Origin: Arabidopsis thaliana
Lineage: Eukaryota > Streptophyta > Magnoliopsida > Brassicales > Brassicaceae
DNA length: 64,000 nt
Direction of reading: 5' to 3'
Assembly: GCF_000001735.4 (NCBI RefSeq)
Contig: NC_003070.9
Span: forward strand, 9,920,001 to 9,984,000
The notes beneath the pieces were generated by a model. The model ran no database searches. It had not been told where the DNA came from and saw nothing but the letters and a program-made list of their open reading frames with translations. Position numbers and translations under genes: made by a program. Shown one piece after another: positions 36,351-48,226 of the stretch; positions within the stretch are counted from its first letter, which is position 1, and each line of letters starts with the position of its first letter.

Positions 36351-36851
36351 TCAGTTCTCAGGTGGAGGAGGGAAATTAAGATCCAAGTCCAAAACCACAC
36401 GTCGTCCTTCATATCTAACGACATCCATCACCACCGACGAAGAATCCGATTCACTCCTTTCATCGAACACCATCATCCCAGCCTTAACCTGAATCTTAGG
36501 AAAAGGGAATCTCGAACTAACAGAGTCAGATCCGAGGTTGAGATTAGGAAACGATGATTCCACGGTGCTGCTCTGGCTCAGGCTCTGTGTCAAACTCAAG
36601 CAGTGGGCGTTGATGTTGTAACAAGGGAAGTTGGTTTTGGCTTTAGCTCCACGAAACTCAATAGCACGTTTGTCGTAGGCACGAGCGGCTTCTTCAGGAG
36701 TGTCGAAAGTACCGAGCCAGACACGTGACTTCTTGAAAGGATCTCTGATCTCGGCTGCGTAACGTCCCCATGGTCTCTTCCTCACTCCTCTGTAACGGAC
36801 TCCGTTACCTTCGTTGGTTTTGACGGCCGCCGTTTTAACTGTCGGTGCCAT
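36351..36851 (-). CDS. ERF11: AP2/ERF transcriptional repressor ERF11
   Basis: Single exon, 166 residues from [18 protein letters not shown]. The AP2/ERF domain spans about residues 19-76: [38 protein letters not shown] and AKTNFP. The C terminus [14 protein letters not shown] is a strong EAR repression motif (LxLxL overlapping DLNxxP). The nuclear protein binds GCC-box or DRE-type elements. Known ERF11 represses ethylene biosynthesis genes and promotes internode growth. The open frame reaches an ATG at 36965, but the TATA box (36965-36971) overlaps that ATG, so transcription must start inside it and the 166-residue start is favoured. The gene converges with ERF12, its paralogue. From memory this is At1g28370. 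Confidence 0.96.
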   Translation of the reverse strand: MAPTVKTAAVKTNEGNGVRYRGVRKRPWGRYAAEIRDPFKKSRVWLGTFDTPEEAARAYDKRAIEFRGAKAKTNFPCYNINAHCLSLTQSLSQSSTVESSFPNLNLGSDSVSSRFPFPKIQVKAGMMVFDERSESDSSSVVMDVVRYEGRRVVLDLDLNFPPPPEN

Positions 36852-36964
36852 GACAACAACAAACAACAAGATTTGTTTATGTAAGAAAAATTGTTTATGT
36901 AAGAAAAAGAAACGCTGAGGAAGTTTGATGAGTTTGTTATGTGAAGAAGTTTGTGAGGACATCA

Positions 36965-36971
36965 TTTATAA
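36965..36971 (-). promoter_or_regulatory. TATA box of ERF11
   Basis: TATAAAT on the minus strand. A start about 30 bases downstream (near 36935) leaves a leader of roughly 85 bases before the ATG at 36851. Confidence 0.65.
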
Positions 36972-37273
36972 GGAGGAGACGACAAATATAAGTCAACAAA
37001 GGGGCGGCCGAGTGGCAGTTTTGGTAATTAAATCCATATTACGTGGCTTCTTTTTTTTGTCTCCACGAAAGAGGAAAGTGAGAGTGAAGAAGCTTTTTTT
37101 TTTTTTTTTTTCTTATTACTAAAAGACATTTTATCTATTTAGTGGTTATTTTCTTAAATGTTTTTATTTATTATGTTGATATTAATGTTTTTTTTTTATA
37201 GTTTGTTAATTTTTTGATTGATTTTATTTGGATTTTCTATATATTGCGTGTGGTGAGGAGCCCACGCGCTTGC

Positions 37274-37290
37274 TTGACACGTGTTGACTT
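37274..37290 (-). promoter_or_regulatory. Composite W-box/G-box/W-box site upstream of ERF11
   Basis: TTGAC overlaps CACGTG (37278-37283) and is followed at once by TTGACTT, giving TTGACACGTGTTGACTT in one 17-base cluster about 425 bases before the ERF11 ATG. G-boxes bind bZIP/bHLH factors (HY5 and ABA-response factors) and W-boxes bind WRKY factors. From memory, HY5 control of ERF11 has been reported. Binding here is inferred. Confidence 0.55.
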
Positions 37291-40200
37291 GTGTTGTCTG
37301 CTTCTATTGGTTAGCAAACTGTAAACAGACACGATGTGTGATAATGATTTTAGATCTGTTATTTTTGATTAAATGCGAGTTTAATTTTGATATGTATATC
37401 TGTTTAATTATTTGTTACTAAAATCCGAGATTAAGTATGTTGTCATCTTTTATTTTTTAGAGGAAAGGATAAAAAGTAGTAGTTATTATTGAGTTTATAT
37501 GGGTCTACCGTTTTTAATTTTAGGCTTTGCATGGAAACAATTTATATTTTGCTATAAAAAAATAAAAATAAAAATATGTTTTGCTTCTTTTTTTATTGTA
37601 TATTGCTTGTCATATTTTGATTTTTTGTTTTGGAAAAATATACTTCAGAGTGTTTTTATTATTTATTCTTATTTTCTTATTAAAAATAAAGAAATAGGAA
37701 AACAACTTTCAATTGACTTATGGTGATGAAAACAACTTTCAATTGATTTTATAGAAAAATTAAAAAAAATATATTTATTATTACTAGAAATGATTCGTTA
37801 ATGACATTCTCAAATTATAATTTATATTTCTGACAAAAAAAACTATATTTTCATCTAATTATTATTTTTTAAATCTGGTTTTTAAAAGAGATAATTTTAA
37901 GTGTATGATTTGATACAAAATTGAATCAGTTGCTTATTTTCAAAAAGAAACTTTCCTAATGTTCTTATAAATATCATAAATTTATCAACATAGTAATTAT
38001 TTCAAACAAATTTTATCCTCAAATACAAATATAAGTAAAGATATGGAGAGTTGCATACCAATGTTTCTCTATATATATAAATTAACAAACATATGACATG
38101 TGTTATTATTTAATTATCAATTGAAATAATTATTATTAAATGAAATTATATATATCTTTAAGTATTAAAAATTTATCATGTATTGAGTAGTAAAGAAAAC
38201 AAATACTGTATACAATTACTTATCTTCCTAATTATTGATAGTTGGCAAGCTGTCACGAGAGAAAATATTTCAAATTTTAATACAATCATATATTTTTACA
38301 TCATATTTATGAATGATATGTTAACACTATATATAACACAGTAAATATAAATCTAACCATTTAAAAATTTATAACTATTTTAATAAGCTGAAAATATAAT
38401 AATATCGTTATATATAGTATTATGTTAAATTTAAAATTTAATATGTTTATTTATATATTCCAATAAAATTTGCCGTCACAATAATCTTATCAAATATTTA
38501 ATAACTACTAACGCGAATGGTAAAAATCAATTATTTGTTTACTGATAAAGCAAACGATACGAAAGAAAACAAACATATTCCAACCATGATATTTGTTAAT
38601 TTGTTTTTTTATCAGATTAATTTTAAGTTGTTTTTATTATAAATTTTAATTTATTATAGATATGATGGTGGTGGTGTTTTGTTTAGGCAGCAGCGGCATA
38701 GCAAAGAAAAAAGACAGCGCTGTAATTTATAGAATTTAAAGATCAAAGGATTTTAATACCATGTAAGATGAAAGAATCTTTTGTCATTCTAGATGGTATG
38801 ACTGAATTGAGAAAGATCTTATTTGAGTAAATATACAATTAAAAAAAGTATAGATATACACAAACAAATCATAATATATTCTAACAAGTTCTATTTAAAG
38901 AATTAGTCCTCCAAATTGTTTAATTCTATTTTTTTCATAGCTTGGTAAACGAAGTTGAGGTTGCGTAGCTATTCATAAATTTAGGTTGGTGTTTATCTTT
39001 TTAAAATATTCACCCAAATTTAACTATGTGTTTATATTGATGATTCAAAACGAAAATATTTTTTTTGAAAACTCTTCTTCTTCCAAAAAAACAGAAAATC
39101 GTAGCCAATATTGCAAATACTGCAAATACTTAAACTGGTCTCACATGCGGCTGCGGATGGCTTGACGAAGCACACATGCAGCCTTTACGCTCAATAATTG
39201 GTAGAACAATTAAACCATATCTTAAAAACAAATATATGTATTTTTTTTTTAAAACAAAGAATGATTACTTACTTATGTGTTACTTAAAACAGACACATTT
39301 TGACAACAACAAAATAAACAATGCACACATTGTATAGACCATAAAACAGAAAGATCGGGTTGAAACCAAAGACAGATGGCTGCAAAATTGTCGGAGAACA
39401 AACACTGATGAGAATCATATTTTACATAGTTAATCGAAGTATAAAATACTATAATACTAATACTGATACTAATGTTTAAAATATAAAAATGGGATAATGT
39501 TACCTTTTTCCAGGATTGCCCACATTTCAGATGCAATGCATTTGCTCCACCTTGATTTCAAAGTTTGATAGATTCTTCTCCTCACAATTTCACATTATTT
39601 AATTGCATTTTGGACTTTGAGGTGAATGGACCATAACTACTTGGTCTTCATAGAAACATATTTTCTTTTCCAGGGGTATTAATGAGTATCAAGCATTTAA
39701 ATCGAAAATCGGTCGGACTACCGGAAACTAATTTATGCAATAGTTTTCACCAAAAAGATCATCACTAGGACCAAAACAAATCACTAGGTGATGAAAAAAA
39801 AAAATCACTAGTTAAAATGTTTTAATTGAATAGTAAACACATAGCAAGTAACATAGAGAATAAAGACTGCAAACTATAACTACTTATAAAAATATCAAAT
39901 ATATTTATCTTATGAAATTAACAAACAAAATTTCTAATAGTTCATATAGCTAATAAAATCCTTTTATTTTTCTTTCTTGTGAAAGAGCTTGTAACTAAAA
40001 ATAGAAATAAAAAAATATCCATACATAGGCCCCACATTACACACGGTAATCGTATCATTCTCATTGGTCGATCGGATTCATTTCTTTTGGACAACTTACT
40101 ATTCCAAATTAGATATGTAATTACGTCTTACGCGCTGAATGTTTTTTAATCATAACTAATACGGATAGTCTTGGTGTGGTATTAATCATAACAGTGGCAT

Positions 40201-41154
40201 ATAATACTAATACAAGGTTAACGGTTCAGGTTGGGCACAAAACAGTGGGTTTGATGCATGAATGAAACTCACATGTGTTATAAAGTATCTTTACAAATTA
40301 AAAATCACAATTAAGGCCAACTAAATTATTGAACTTGCCGGGAATATAACAAAGGAGGAGACTTCGGATCTTTTCGTGTGGTCAAGATGGGGACATTTGG
40401 ATCAAAGCGTGTCCGTCGTTGACTAAATCTCATTTATTCGGTACGGATCATATGGTTATAACTAAAATAAATCATTTAAAACACATGTTATATTAATATT
40501 ATGAATCATGAAACTCTTTTTTTTTAAAAACTAAATTTACTTCAAAAACATCTCATTTTGTTTCTTATAGAAAATGGACAGTTAAAGCTTTAATGCGTCT
40601 GAAGAATATTTTTTGCTCTTATAAATTCAAAATAATTTGTAGTTGTTAATGCTTTTATGGTCCGATTGTTCTTTTTGGGGATAGAACTTATGTTAAATTT
40701 GATTTGTTATGAAATGATAATAATAATTTGGAATCTCTGTTAAATTTGATTTCACTATGTTAAATTTGATTTGTTATGAAATCAAATGATGGTATCATTG
40801 TAAACTATAGTTTCAATATTGTGTGAAAACAAACCATGCCCCAAGTCAGCATAATATTTGGGCCTTACCATACTACTGGGCCTTGATCTATTTTTGAGAA
40901 TCAATAGCCAACTGATTTCGTTTCCTAGTGTATAAACAACCAAGTACATGCAACCCTCATGATCTTTATCATTCATAAGACGTGTGATAAACAAACAACT
41001 ATTGAATCCTCAAAGGCATTATCTTAATTACATTATACGTTTGATATAAAACAAGCTAGTTTCATAATTATACAAAAACATTAATTTAACAAGATATGAG
41101 CTGTAATCCTTTATGTAATCTGTTTTTAAATAGCTCAAAATAAGTAGGAGCATC

Positions 41155-41463
41155 ATGCAGATCGTAAGAGTTTTGGAGATTATGCGTCTTCATGTTTCTA
41201 ACATGTCTATGGTTCTCATAACTACCTTCGTTATCGTCATTTTCTCGACCGTAATGGCAAGACCTTCTATCTCTACGAACAAATCTCCATCTCTAGATTT
41301 AGATCCTTCGTTTAGGGTGAAATCCAAGAGCTTTTTACCAAAGTTGTATGGCGATTATGGGTTTTGGAACCCAAGCCCGGTTTACGGAGGAGGTTTTCCT
41401 TATCCCGGGCCAGTTCCTCATGGCAGTCTAGGTCCAATACAGAGACATAAGAAGCCGAAATGA
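41155..41463 (+). CDS. Small secreted Pro/Gly/Tyr-rich protein
   Basis: 102 codons in one exon. A hydrophobic stretch (VLITTFVIVIFSTVMA, about residues 20-35) ending MA-RPS looks like a signal peptide with cleavage near residue 35. A shorter start at residue 10 (MRLHVSN) would give a more typical signal. The mature part has a basic and acidic linker, then an aromatic, Gly- and Pro-rich segment (YGDYGFWNPSPVYGG and FPYPGPVPHG) and a basic tail RHKKPK. No cysteines in the mature part. This composition fits a cell-wall-associated or secreted peptide precursor. I recall an unnamed gene here (At1g28375). Function unknown. Confidence 0.7.
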   Translation: MQIVRVLEIMRLHVSNMSMVLITTFVIVIFSTVMARPSISTNKSPSLDLDPSFRVKSKSFLPKLYGDYGFWNPSPVYGGGFPYPGPVPHGSLGPIQRHKKPK

Positions 41464-43695
41464 AACCGGAAGATATGTTGGATTGGATGTTCTTCAACTT
41501 TGCTACTTACAGGTAAAACTTTTGACATATGGGTGTTGTATAAATAAGGTAGTGCTGATTAAAGCTTGTGTAGGTACTTACTGCATATGAATAATGTCAT
41601 TGTTTATGTTTTGTAGTAGATACAAATAGTTATATATATACACATCTTGTTCCACTCTCTAGATAAACCATGTATGTGTAGTATATATATAATCTTTACA
41701 ACATTGGCATGTATTCAGTTATGAGAAAAGATTGAGTTCATGAAATATTTTTATGAAAAAACATGGAGCATAAAGTAGCTATGACTAAAACTAACAAAGG
41801 ATTTGTTATCTTCCTTAGCATTTTCCGAAACATAAATTTGAACACGAGTCAAAAGGAAACGCTTCATAACCAAAAATTCTTGGGTAATTTGAACACGAGA
41901 CATAGAATTCAAAAGATCAACTTGGTATGGTGACTTTTCTTCAAGTCTTACACATGCTTTTCGGGTTCAACCACACGTTAGGAATTTTATTGAAATATAT
42001 TTTAGGTGATTTTCTTAACAAAATGTTTCATAGCATCGTAGAGTATTTTTTCCTTGTTAATATTAAATACAAAAATTCAAATTGCATTGATATCTCTAGA
42101 TGTATCTATAAAACTGATATAATTTCTTTAAATTCATCCAATTAACATCGTTTAAATACTTATCAATACTCAAATAATTACTTTAGTAAACGTTTGATTA
42201 TATACATCTTCTAACTATAAGTTGTTGAATAAGGGTATGTATGTATACATTGTTTTGATGTGAAGCCAAATTTCTCAGATCCACTATTCATCCGATGACA
42301 AGTTACATTTGTTTACAGTAAATATTGAAGAAGCCAAAGATTGATAACTCTTAATCACAACAAACTTAACTAGTAGAAATTCATGTGTTTTTATATTGTT
42401 TTCAACCACATTTTTCAGTCGAATTTGAGATCCAAACTTTATAGAAATATATGTAAAATCCTACTATATTTGGTCCGACGCCGCAACTTTGTCAATCACA
42501 CAGTAACATGCGACGAACAACGTGTAAGAAGTCTCGTTGCTATATATACCAACTGTAGTGTGGTTGACACCCAATTACACAAACAAAACGAACATATGAA
42601 GGGTTATATGACAAAATCTTACATGGAAATAAATATTAAAGTCGATGATGTAACGTCTCACAGCCTTACATTATGAGAAAAGTCTACCAAAGAAAGTTTC
42701 ATGTTACATGTTTTGGTATCAAGTCTTCATGACATCCGCCAGAAGTTTATATTAGGGAAAATCATATTTGCAGATCTTGATTCAAATTATATATCATTTT
42801 GGTGGTGGGCACATCTAAATTTCCTAAGAAAATAGGTTAAATCTAAATAAGACTTCATTTTAACAACTCAGTCTAGACTGTCTAGTGATTGAAGGATTAA
42901 TAAGAATGAGTTTAATTCGAGTTTTTTTATATAAAAAAAATTGTGGTGAGCATTGAGTATACATTAAATGACAACTCGAAATTAATCCAGATCTCTCAGT
43001 TCTTAAAAGATAAAAGACATAAAACTAAATTTAGAGTTCATTCAAAAATAAATAAATAGAGTTTGATAATGATTTAGATAATTGAACACATTAGTATGAG
43101 GTTAAATAAAACACTAATATGAGTGACACAAGCTGATTTTTTCAAAGAAATTGTACTAGATGATATAATTGATAAAATCATAACTAAGAAAATTATAATT
43201 AATTAGAACAGTAGACATCACACTAGACAATAACCATAAACTTCGTTAGTGTTAGAAATTGGACAAAAAACTACAAAACAAATCTGCTGATTTTACATAG
43301 TCCTAGTCAAATATCATCAGCCTAATTAACTGCCTAAGTGTCCTCTAACAAACTTAAAAAAAAAATCAGTAATCTACTTGCTACTAAAACAACATTAAGA
43401 CAAATTAGGTAATAAAATATTATAATTCCTTTTGTCACATTAAAATCATTCACATTCACACTATATAATTCCATATCCGAAATTCAAACATAATTTTAGC
43501 CGTAAAGTCAAAGTAATGGCGTGTTGACTAAATAATGTTTTAACGATTTTCTTTCCAAAACTATTCTTAAAGTATTTCACTTTGAGCCATACACCGTTGA
43601 CCACTTCAATACCTTCGCGCTTCTCTTCTTCTTCACCACCACACACAGCCACAATCTTTTGAATTTTCCTCCTCATCATCGTCTCTCTCCGATCC
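41464..43695. other. Intergenic, NSL1 promoter at the right end
   Basis: AT-rich, with scattered short open frames of no recognised domain (41927-42145, 42383-42676). The last 200 bases hold W-box cores before NSL1. Confidence 0.5.
43506..43602. promoter_or_regulatory. Cluster of W-box cores before NSL1
   Basis: TTGAC cores occur at 43506-43510 (minus strand), 43524-43528 and 43597-43601 (plus strand), within 190 bases of the NSL1 ATG. W-boxes are WRKY sites typical of defence genes, which suits a cell-death regulator. The core is short, so chance occurrence is possible. Confidence 0.4.
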
Positions 43696-46060
43696 ATGGC
43701 CTTTAACAATTTCACCCGCCTCGATGCTCACTCCGCCGCCGAGAAAGCCGTCTCTGTAATCGGATTAGGTTACGATCTCTGCTCCGATGTTCGTTTCTCC
43801 GCTTGTAAAACCACACCCGACGGTTCCAGGTTAGTCGAAATCGACCCGACTCGGAACCGTGACTTAATCTTCCCCGGTGGTATCGTCGTTAACAACGTCT
43901 CGAGCTCGATTAAGTGCGATAAAGGCGAACGTACTCGATTACGCTCCGATATACTCTCTTTTAATCAGGTTTTTTAGTTAAAATCTAAATAATCCACTGA
44001 GATTCGTGTTTTTCGTTTTTAGAAACCCTAATTTTTGAGTGTGTTTTTTTTGTTTTTGTGTAGATGTCGGAGAAGTTTAATCAAGATATGTGTCTCTCCG
44101 GGAAGATTCCGTCAGGGATGTTTAATAATATGTTTGCGTTTAGTAAATGTTGGCCAAAAGATGCGAGCTCTGTTAAGACTTTAGCTTATGATGGTTGGTT
44201 TATTAGTTTGTATAGTGTAGAGATTGTTAGGAAGCAGTTGACACTACGTGATGAAGTGAAACGTGAGGTTCCTTCTTCTTGGGACTCTGCTGCACTTGCT
44301 GGGTATGGTTTTGATGATTCACTTAGAAAGTTTTTAAGTGTGATTTGGAGTTTATGTTAATGAGTGAGATTGAATTTTTGTTTTTTTTATAGGTTTATTG
44401 AGAAATATGGTACTCATGTTGTTGTTGGAGTGACTATGGGAGGTAAAGATGTCATTCATGTGAAACAGATGCGTAAATCGAATCATGAGCCTGAGGAAAT
44501 TCAGAAAATGTTGAAGCATTGGGGTGATGAAAGATTTTGTGTTGATCCTGTTGAAAGTAAATCTCCTGCTTCTGTTTATTCAGGGAAGCCAAAGGTAAAG
44601 AGTCTAGTAGTCGGGGTCTAGCTATCAGTGTCGTTGTGTTCAAATCACAATGTAGCTTGACATGTTTTTAATGGTTCTGCAGGAGGAGAATCTTCTACAA
44701 TGGGGACTTCAACCGTTTGGTACCTCGGTTAGCTCTGCTGTTGTCATGCATACCAAGAACGAGGTTCGCTATTTCTTACTATTGATGCAGTGAGTCAAAT
44801 GGGTTTTCTTTTTAAGCTTAAAATAATTGTGTATTTGCATCTCCAGGAGATTATGAGGGTTTGTATCAGAAGAGGAGGTGTTGATCTGGGGCAAAGTCAT
44901 GAACGATGGCTCTCAACAGTATCACAAGCACCCAACGTTATATCGATGTGTTTTGTTCCTATAACTTCACTCTTGAGCGGTCTCCCAGGAACAGGATTTC
45001 TTAGTCATGCAGTGAACTTATACCTCCGATGTGAGTATTTTGTTCTTTTTTGGCTTTTGTATCTTAGGTACTCAACGGTTCATTCAGGTAACAAGGTTGT
45101 TTAAAATGTTGTAGATAAGCCACCTATAGAAGAGTTGCATCAGTTTCTTGAGTTTCAACTTCCACGCCAATGGGCTCCAGTGTATGGAGATCTCCCTCTT
45201 GGACTACGCCGCTCGAAACAAAGTTCTCCATCCCTTCAGTTCTCTTTGATGGGTCCAAAACTATACGTCAACACATCAAAGGTACATTTGTTTTTCACAT
45301 TGATCCATGTAAATGATAACCCTTTGCTAAGTTTACACTTTCCAATTTTTTGAAAACTGTTGTGTAGGTTGATTCAGGTGAGCGACCAGTAACCGGACTA
45401 CGCTTCTTCCTTGAGGGAAAGAAAGGAAATCATCTAGCAATACATTTGCAGCACCTCTCTGCATGTCCTCCAAGTCTCCATCTCTCACACGATGACACCT
45501 ATGAACCCATCGAGGAACCAGTTGAAAAAGGGTATTATGTACCTGTGAAATGGGGAATATTCTCACACGTTTGCACCTACCCAGTTCAGTACAACGGAGC
45601 ACGGTCTGATGACACCGCCTCTATTGTAACCAAAGCCTGGTTAGAAGTGAAAGGAATGGGGATGAGGAAAGTTCTCTTCTTGAGGCTCGGTTTCTCACTA
45701 GATGCTTCAGCTGTTACACGTAAATCGTGCTGGGACAATCTTTCAACAAACTCGCGCAAATCCGGTGTTTTCTCGATGATCAGTACAAGACTAAGCACGG
45801 GATTAAGTCCAAACCCGGCAACAACTAAGCCACAGTCTAAGATTGATATAAACTCTGCAGTGTATCCTAGAGGGCCATCACCGCCTGTGAAACCAAAGTT
45901 GCTGAGTCTTGTAGACACGAAGGAAGTGATGAGAGGTCCAGAGGAACAACCTGGATATTGGGTTGTGACTGGTGCTAAACTTTGTGTTGAGGCAGGCAAG
46001 ATCTCAATCAAAGCTAAATACTCTCTGCTCACTGTCATATCGGAAGACTCACTGGTCTGA
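43696..46060 (+). CDS. NSL1: MACPF-domain protein NSL1 (necrotic spotted lesions 1)
   Basis: Multi-exon gene starting MAFNNFTRLDAHSAAEKAVS. Exon 1 ends at about 43969 after FNQ, exon 2 starts at 44064, and the last exon runs from about 45368 to 46060. Product about 610 residues. The MACPF domain covers roughly residues 30-340, with the signature IEKYGTHVVVGV (residues about 166-177) and GG-K in VGVTMGGKDV. The C-terminal third (YYVPVKWGIFSHVC, YWVVTGAKLCV) is typical of the plant CAD1/NSL1 family. No signal peptide is seen. In the known family it acts as a negative regulator of salicylic-acid-dependent cell death: loss gives spontaneous necrotic lesions. Whether it forms pores is not shown by the sequence. 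It converges with the kinase gene 750 bases away. From memory this is At1g28380. Confidence 0.95.
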
Positions 46061-46813
46061 GAGATTCATTTATTCAGTTCCAAATGACAGGGAGGGGTGT
46101 CTAAGTAGAGAACACAAGTGTAGTGTGCGTGTTGGATTTTGACAGATTTCAGTTTGTGATTAGCTTTAATCAGTTGTTTTTGGGTTGTGAACAAATTTAT
46201 TTATCTGTTGATGTAAATGTTTCGTTGTATATGATATTGTTGAATTTTACATATAGTATATATGTATTCGTGTAGAACATATTTGGATGAAATTGAACCA
46301 GTTTCATTTTTGTTCTCCTTAAAAAAGTTCAATGAATCACAAAAGTACCATCGTTCCTTGTTGCTTTAAATCTTCTTCGATAACAATGGCTTCGAAACTC
46401 CACACATTCTGTCCTTTTTAATGCGAGAGAGGAGACAAACTGGACCAAAAAGATTCATGAAAATTTTAGTTAAAGACCAACTTCATCATCTTTGACAAAA
46501 CCTTTTAAAGGAAAGATTCAGCTCTCATTTTTCTATGCAACTTTACAATGTTCAAGACTTCAAGTAGTCTATTCCATTCCCCTTTCTGACTTTTTAAAAA
46601 CTTTTTCAGTAATTACTTTGAAAAATTCGTAGCAAACACAAAATTTTATTCAATACAACAACCAAAACAAAACAAAAACCAAAATATCAACTCAATAAAA
46701 AAAGACAAACACATGAGACAGAAAAAAACAAAAATAGAAAGAAAAAAGTGGAAAACAAAACAGGCAACGGTCAAACAAATAGCCTGTCAAAATGCTGACT
46801 TTTAGTTAACATG
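46061..46813. other. Intergenic between convergent NSL1 and kinase genes
   Basis: Two 3' UTRs back to back, AT-rich and A-rich near 46620-46770. No gene. Confidence 0.55.
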
Positions 46814-48226
46814 TCAGTATCTCTTCCGCGACGCCGTTTTATGACTACGTACAATCCCCACCGACCTCGACTTACTCAGCCTCATCGCTGCCGTCGTCAC
46901 CGGTCTTTCTTTCTCAATAAGTAATCTCATTGTAACCACCGTCTCATCACCAAACCCGTCGTATGGATCCGGTCCAACTTTCGCTCCTACTGATCTCGAT
47001 CTCAGCACAAAATTCCGACGACGAAACGGCAGCGTTTCCTCCGGAACTAATCTCTCGTAAACATCATCCACACTCGTCGTCACGTTCGATACCTTCCGAT
47101 TCTTCCTGCTTCCTCCTCTCACAATCCTCACATGAATCTCTTCCTTCTCTTCCTCAACCGCCAAAACATTTTCCGATCTCTCTTCACTCCTCCGCCGCAG
47201 TTTATTCCACGCCGGAGATAACTGCCTCACCGTTTTCAAACACTCAACAACCTCTAACATATCTGGACGTTTCTTCGCCGTCGATCTAACACACCTAGCC
47301 GCCATAACGGCCAACTTCCGAATCACGGCGTAATAAGGACGGTTCTTAATCTTCAAATCACAAATCGCGTCGTAATCGCCGCGTTTGATAAGCGGCACCG
47401 CCCAATCAACGATACACGACGGACTATAATTCAAATCAATGGCTTCTCTACCACTAATAATCTCCAACAACAATATCCCAAAGCTGAAAACATCGCTCTT
47501 AGCCGTCAAGTCCGCCGGTGCTAAGTACGACGGATCTAAATATCCCAACGTACCCGCCGGCGGAGTATATTTCAAACGCTCATCGTCAACGTTTCCGATC
47601 AATGCTAATCCGAAATCAGCTAACCTAGCGTTACCGTCACCGTCTATTAAAACGTTACACGATTTAATGTCACGGTGGATCACTTGAGTCTCTGCGGTGT
47701 GAAGAGCGTGGACAGCAATCGCGATCTGAAGCGCGTGTTTAATTCTCCGATTCCAACTACTTAACCGTGAATCTAACGAACTACGAGAATGTAACTGATC
47801 GTGAAGCGTACCGTTAGGCATGTACTCGACGACTAACAGCTTTGTTTTCCTCCGGTGGTCAACGCAGTAACCGATTAAGTTGACCATCCAACGGTGACGA
47901 ACCCGTGAAAGAATCTCGATCTCATTGTCTACCTGACTCACGTTGTTATTGTTATTACCAACGGTAGTGGTGATTGTTGTTCTCTTGACGGCGGCGAGAA
48001 GCTTTCCGTCGTCGAGAACTGCTTTGTAAACTCTGCCGTGACTTCCTTTTCCGAGGAAGTTATTGGCGGAGAAGCCGTTAGTAGCGACGGCGAGTTCGTC
48101 GTAGTTGAAAACCCGAAGCTTAGGAGGATGACGTTTCTCCGGTACTTTAGATCGTCGACGAGGATTCCAGTTATAAGTATCGCAGATTGCGACGGCGGAT
48201 TCGCCGTTGCAAGAGAGATAACCCAT
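46814..48226 (-). CDS. Receptor-like cytoplasmic serine/threonine kinase
   Basis: Single-exon frame, 470 residues, starting MGYLSCNGESAVAICDTYNW. The kinase domain is about residues 52-340: glycine loop LGKGSHGRVYKA, lysine AAVKRT, catalytic HRDIKSCNVL (RD type), DFG in LADFGLAL, and activation segment GTLGYLDPSYLAP. There is no signal peptide and no membrane segment, so it is cytoplasmic. The N-terminal Gly2 and Cys6 could allow membrane anchoring, but the myristoylation site lacks the usual Ser6. The C-terminal 110 residues are basic and disordered. It resembles the CRINKLY4-like/CDG1-like kinase group. A tract of Asn residues (VGNNNNNVSQ) sits between beta strands 3 and alpha C. The gene is unusually GC-rich for this region, giving long antisense frames that are shadows. 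From memory this is At1g28390. Confidence 0.93.
   Translation of the reverse strand: MGYLSCNGESAVAICDTYNWNPRRRSKVPEKRHPPKLRVFNYDELAVATNGFSANNFLGKGSHGRVYKAVLDDGKLLAAVKRTTITTTVGNNNNNVSQVDNEIEILSRVRHRWMVNLIGYCVDHRRKTKLLVVEYMPNGTLHDQLHSRSSLDSRLSSWNRRIKHALQIAIAVHALHTAETQVIHRDIKSCNVLIDGDGNARLADFGLALIGNVDDERLKYTPPAGTLGYLDPSYLAPADLTAKSDVFSFGILLLEIISGREAIDLNYSPSCIVDWAVPLIKRGDYDAICDLKIKNRPYYAVIRKLAVMAARCVRSTAKKRPDMLEVVECLKTVRQLSPAWNKLRRRSEERSENVLAVEEEKEEIHVRIVRGGSRKNRKVSNVTTSVDDVYERLVPEETLPFRRRNFVLRSRSVGAKVGPDPYDGFGDETVVTMRLLIEKERPVTTAAMRLSKSRSVGIVRSHKTASRKRY

Larger units (their letters stand above)
36852..41154. other. Gene-poor AT-rich intergenic region
   Basis: The ERF11 promoter takes up the first few hundred bases. 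The rest is very AT-rich, with poly-T (37095-37112) and many stop codons in all frames. Near 40688-40783 the block TATGTTAAATTTGATTTGTT plus ATGAAAT is repeated twice, about 69 bases apart. No coding gene or RNA gene is recognised. Confidence 0.5.

Noticed and set aside
36852..36965. Longer ERF11 start [11 protein letters not shown]
   Set aside because: The TATA box overlaps this ATG, so it should not be in the mRNA. The known protein is 166 residues from MAPTVK.
45586..46038. 150-codon minus-strand frame across the last NSL1 exon
   Set aside because: Antisense shadow of conserved MACPF family sequence.
46963..47687. Long plus-strand open frames opposite the kinase gene
   Set aside because: Antisense shadows of a GC-rich coding exon with no domain or start context.
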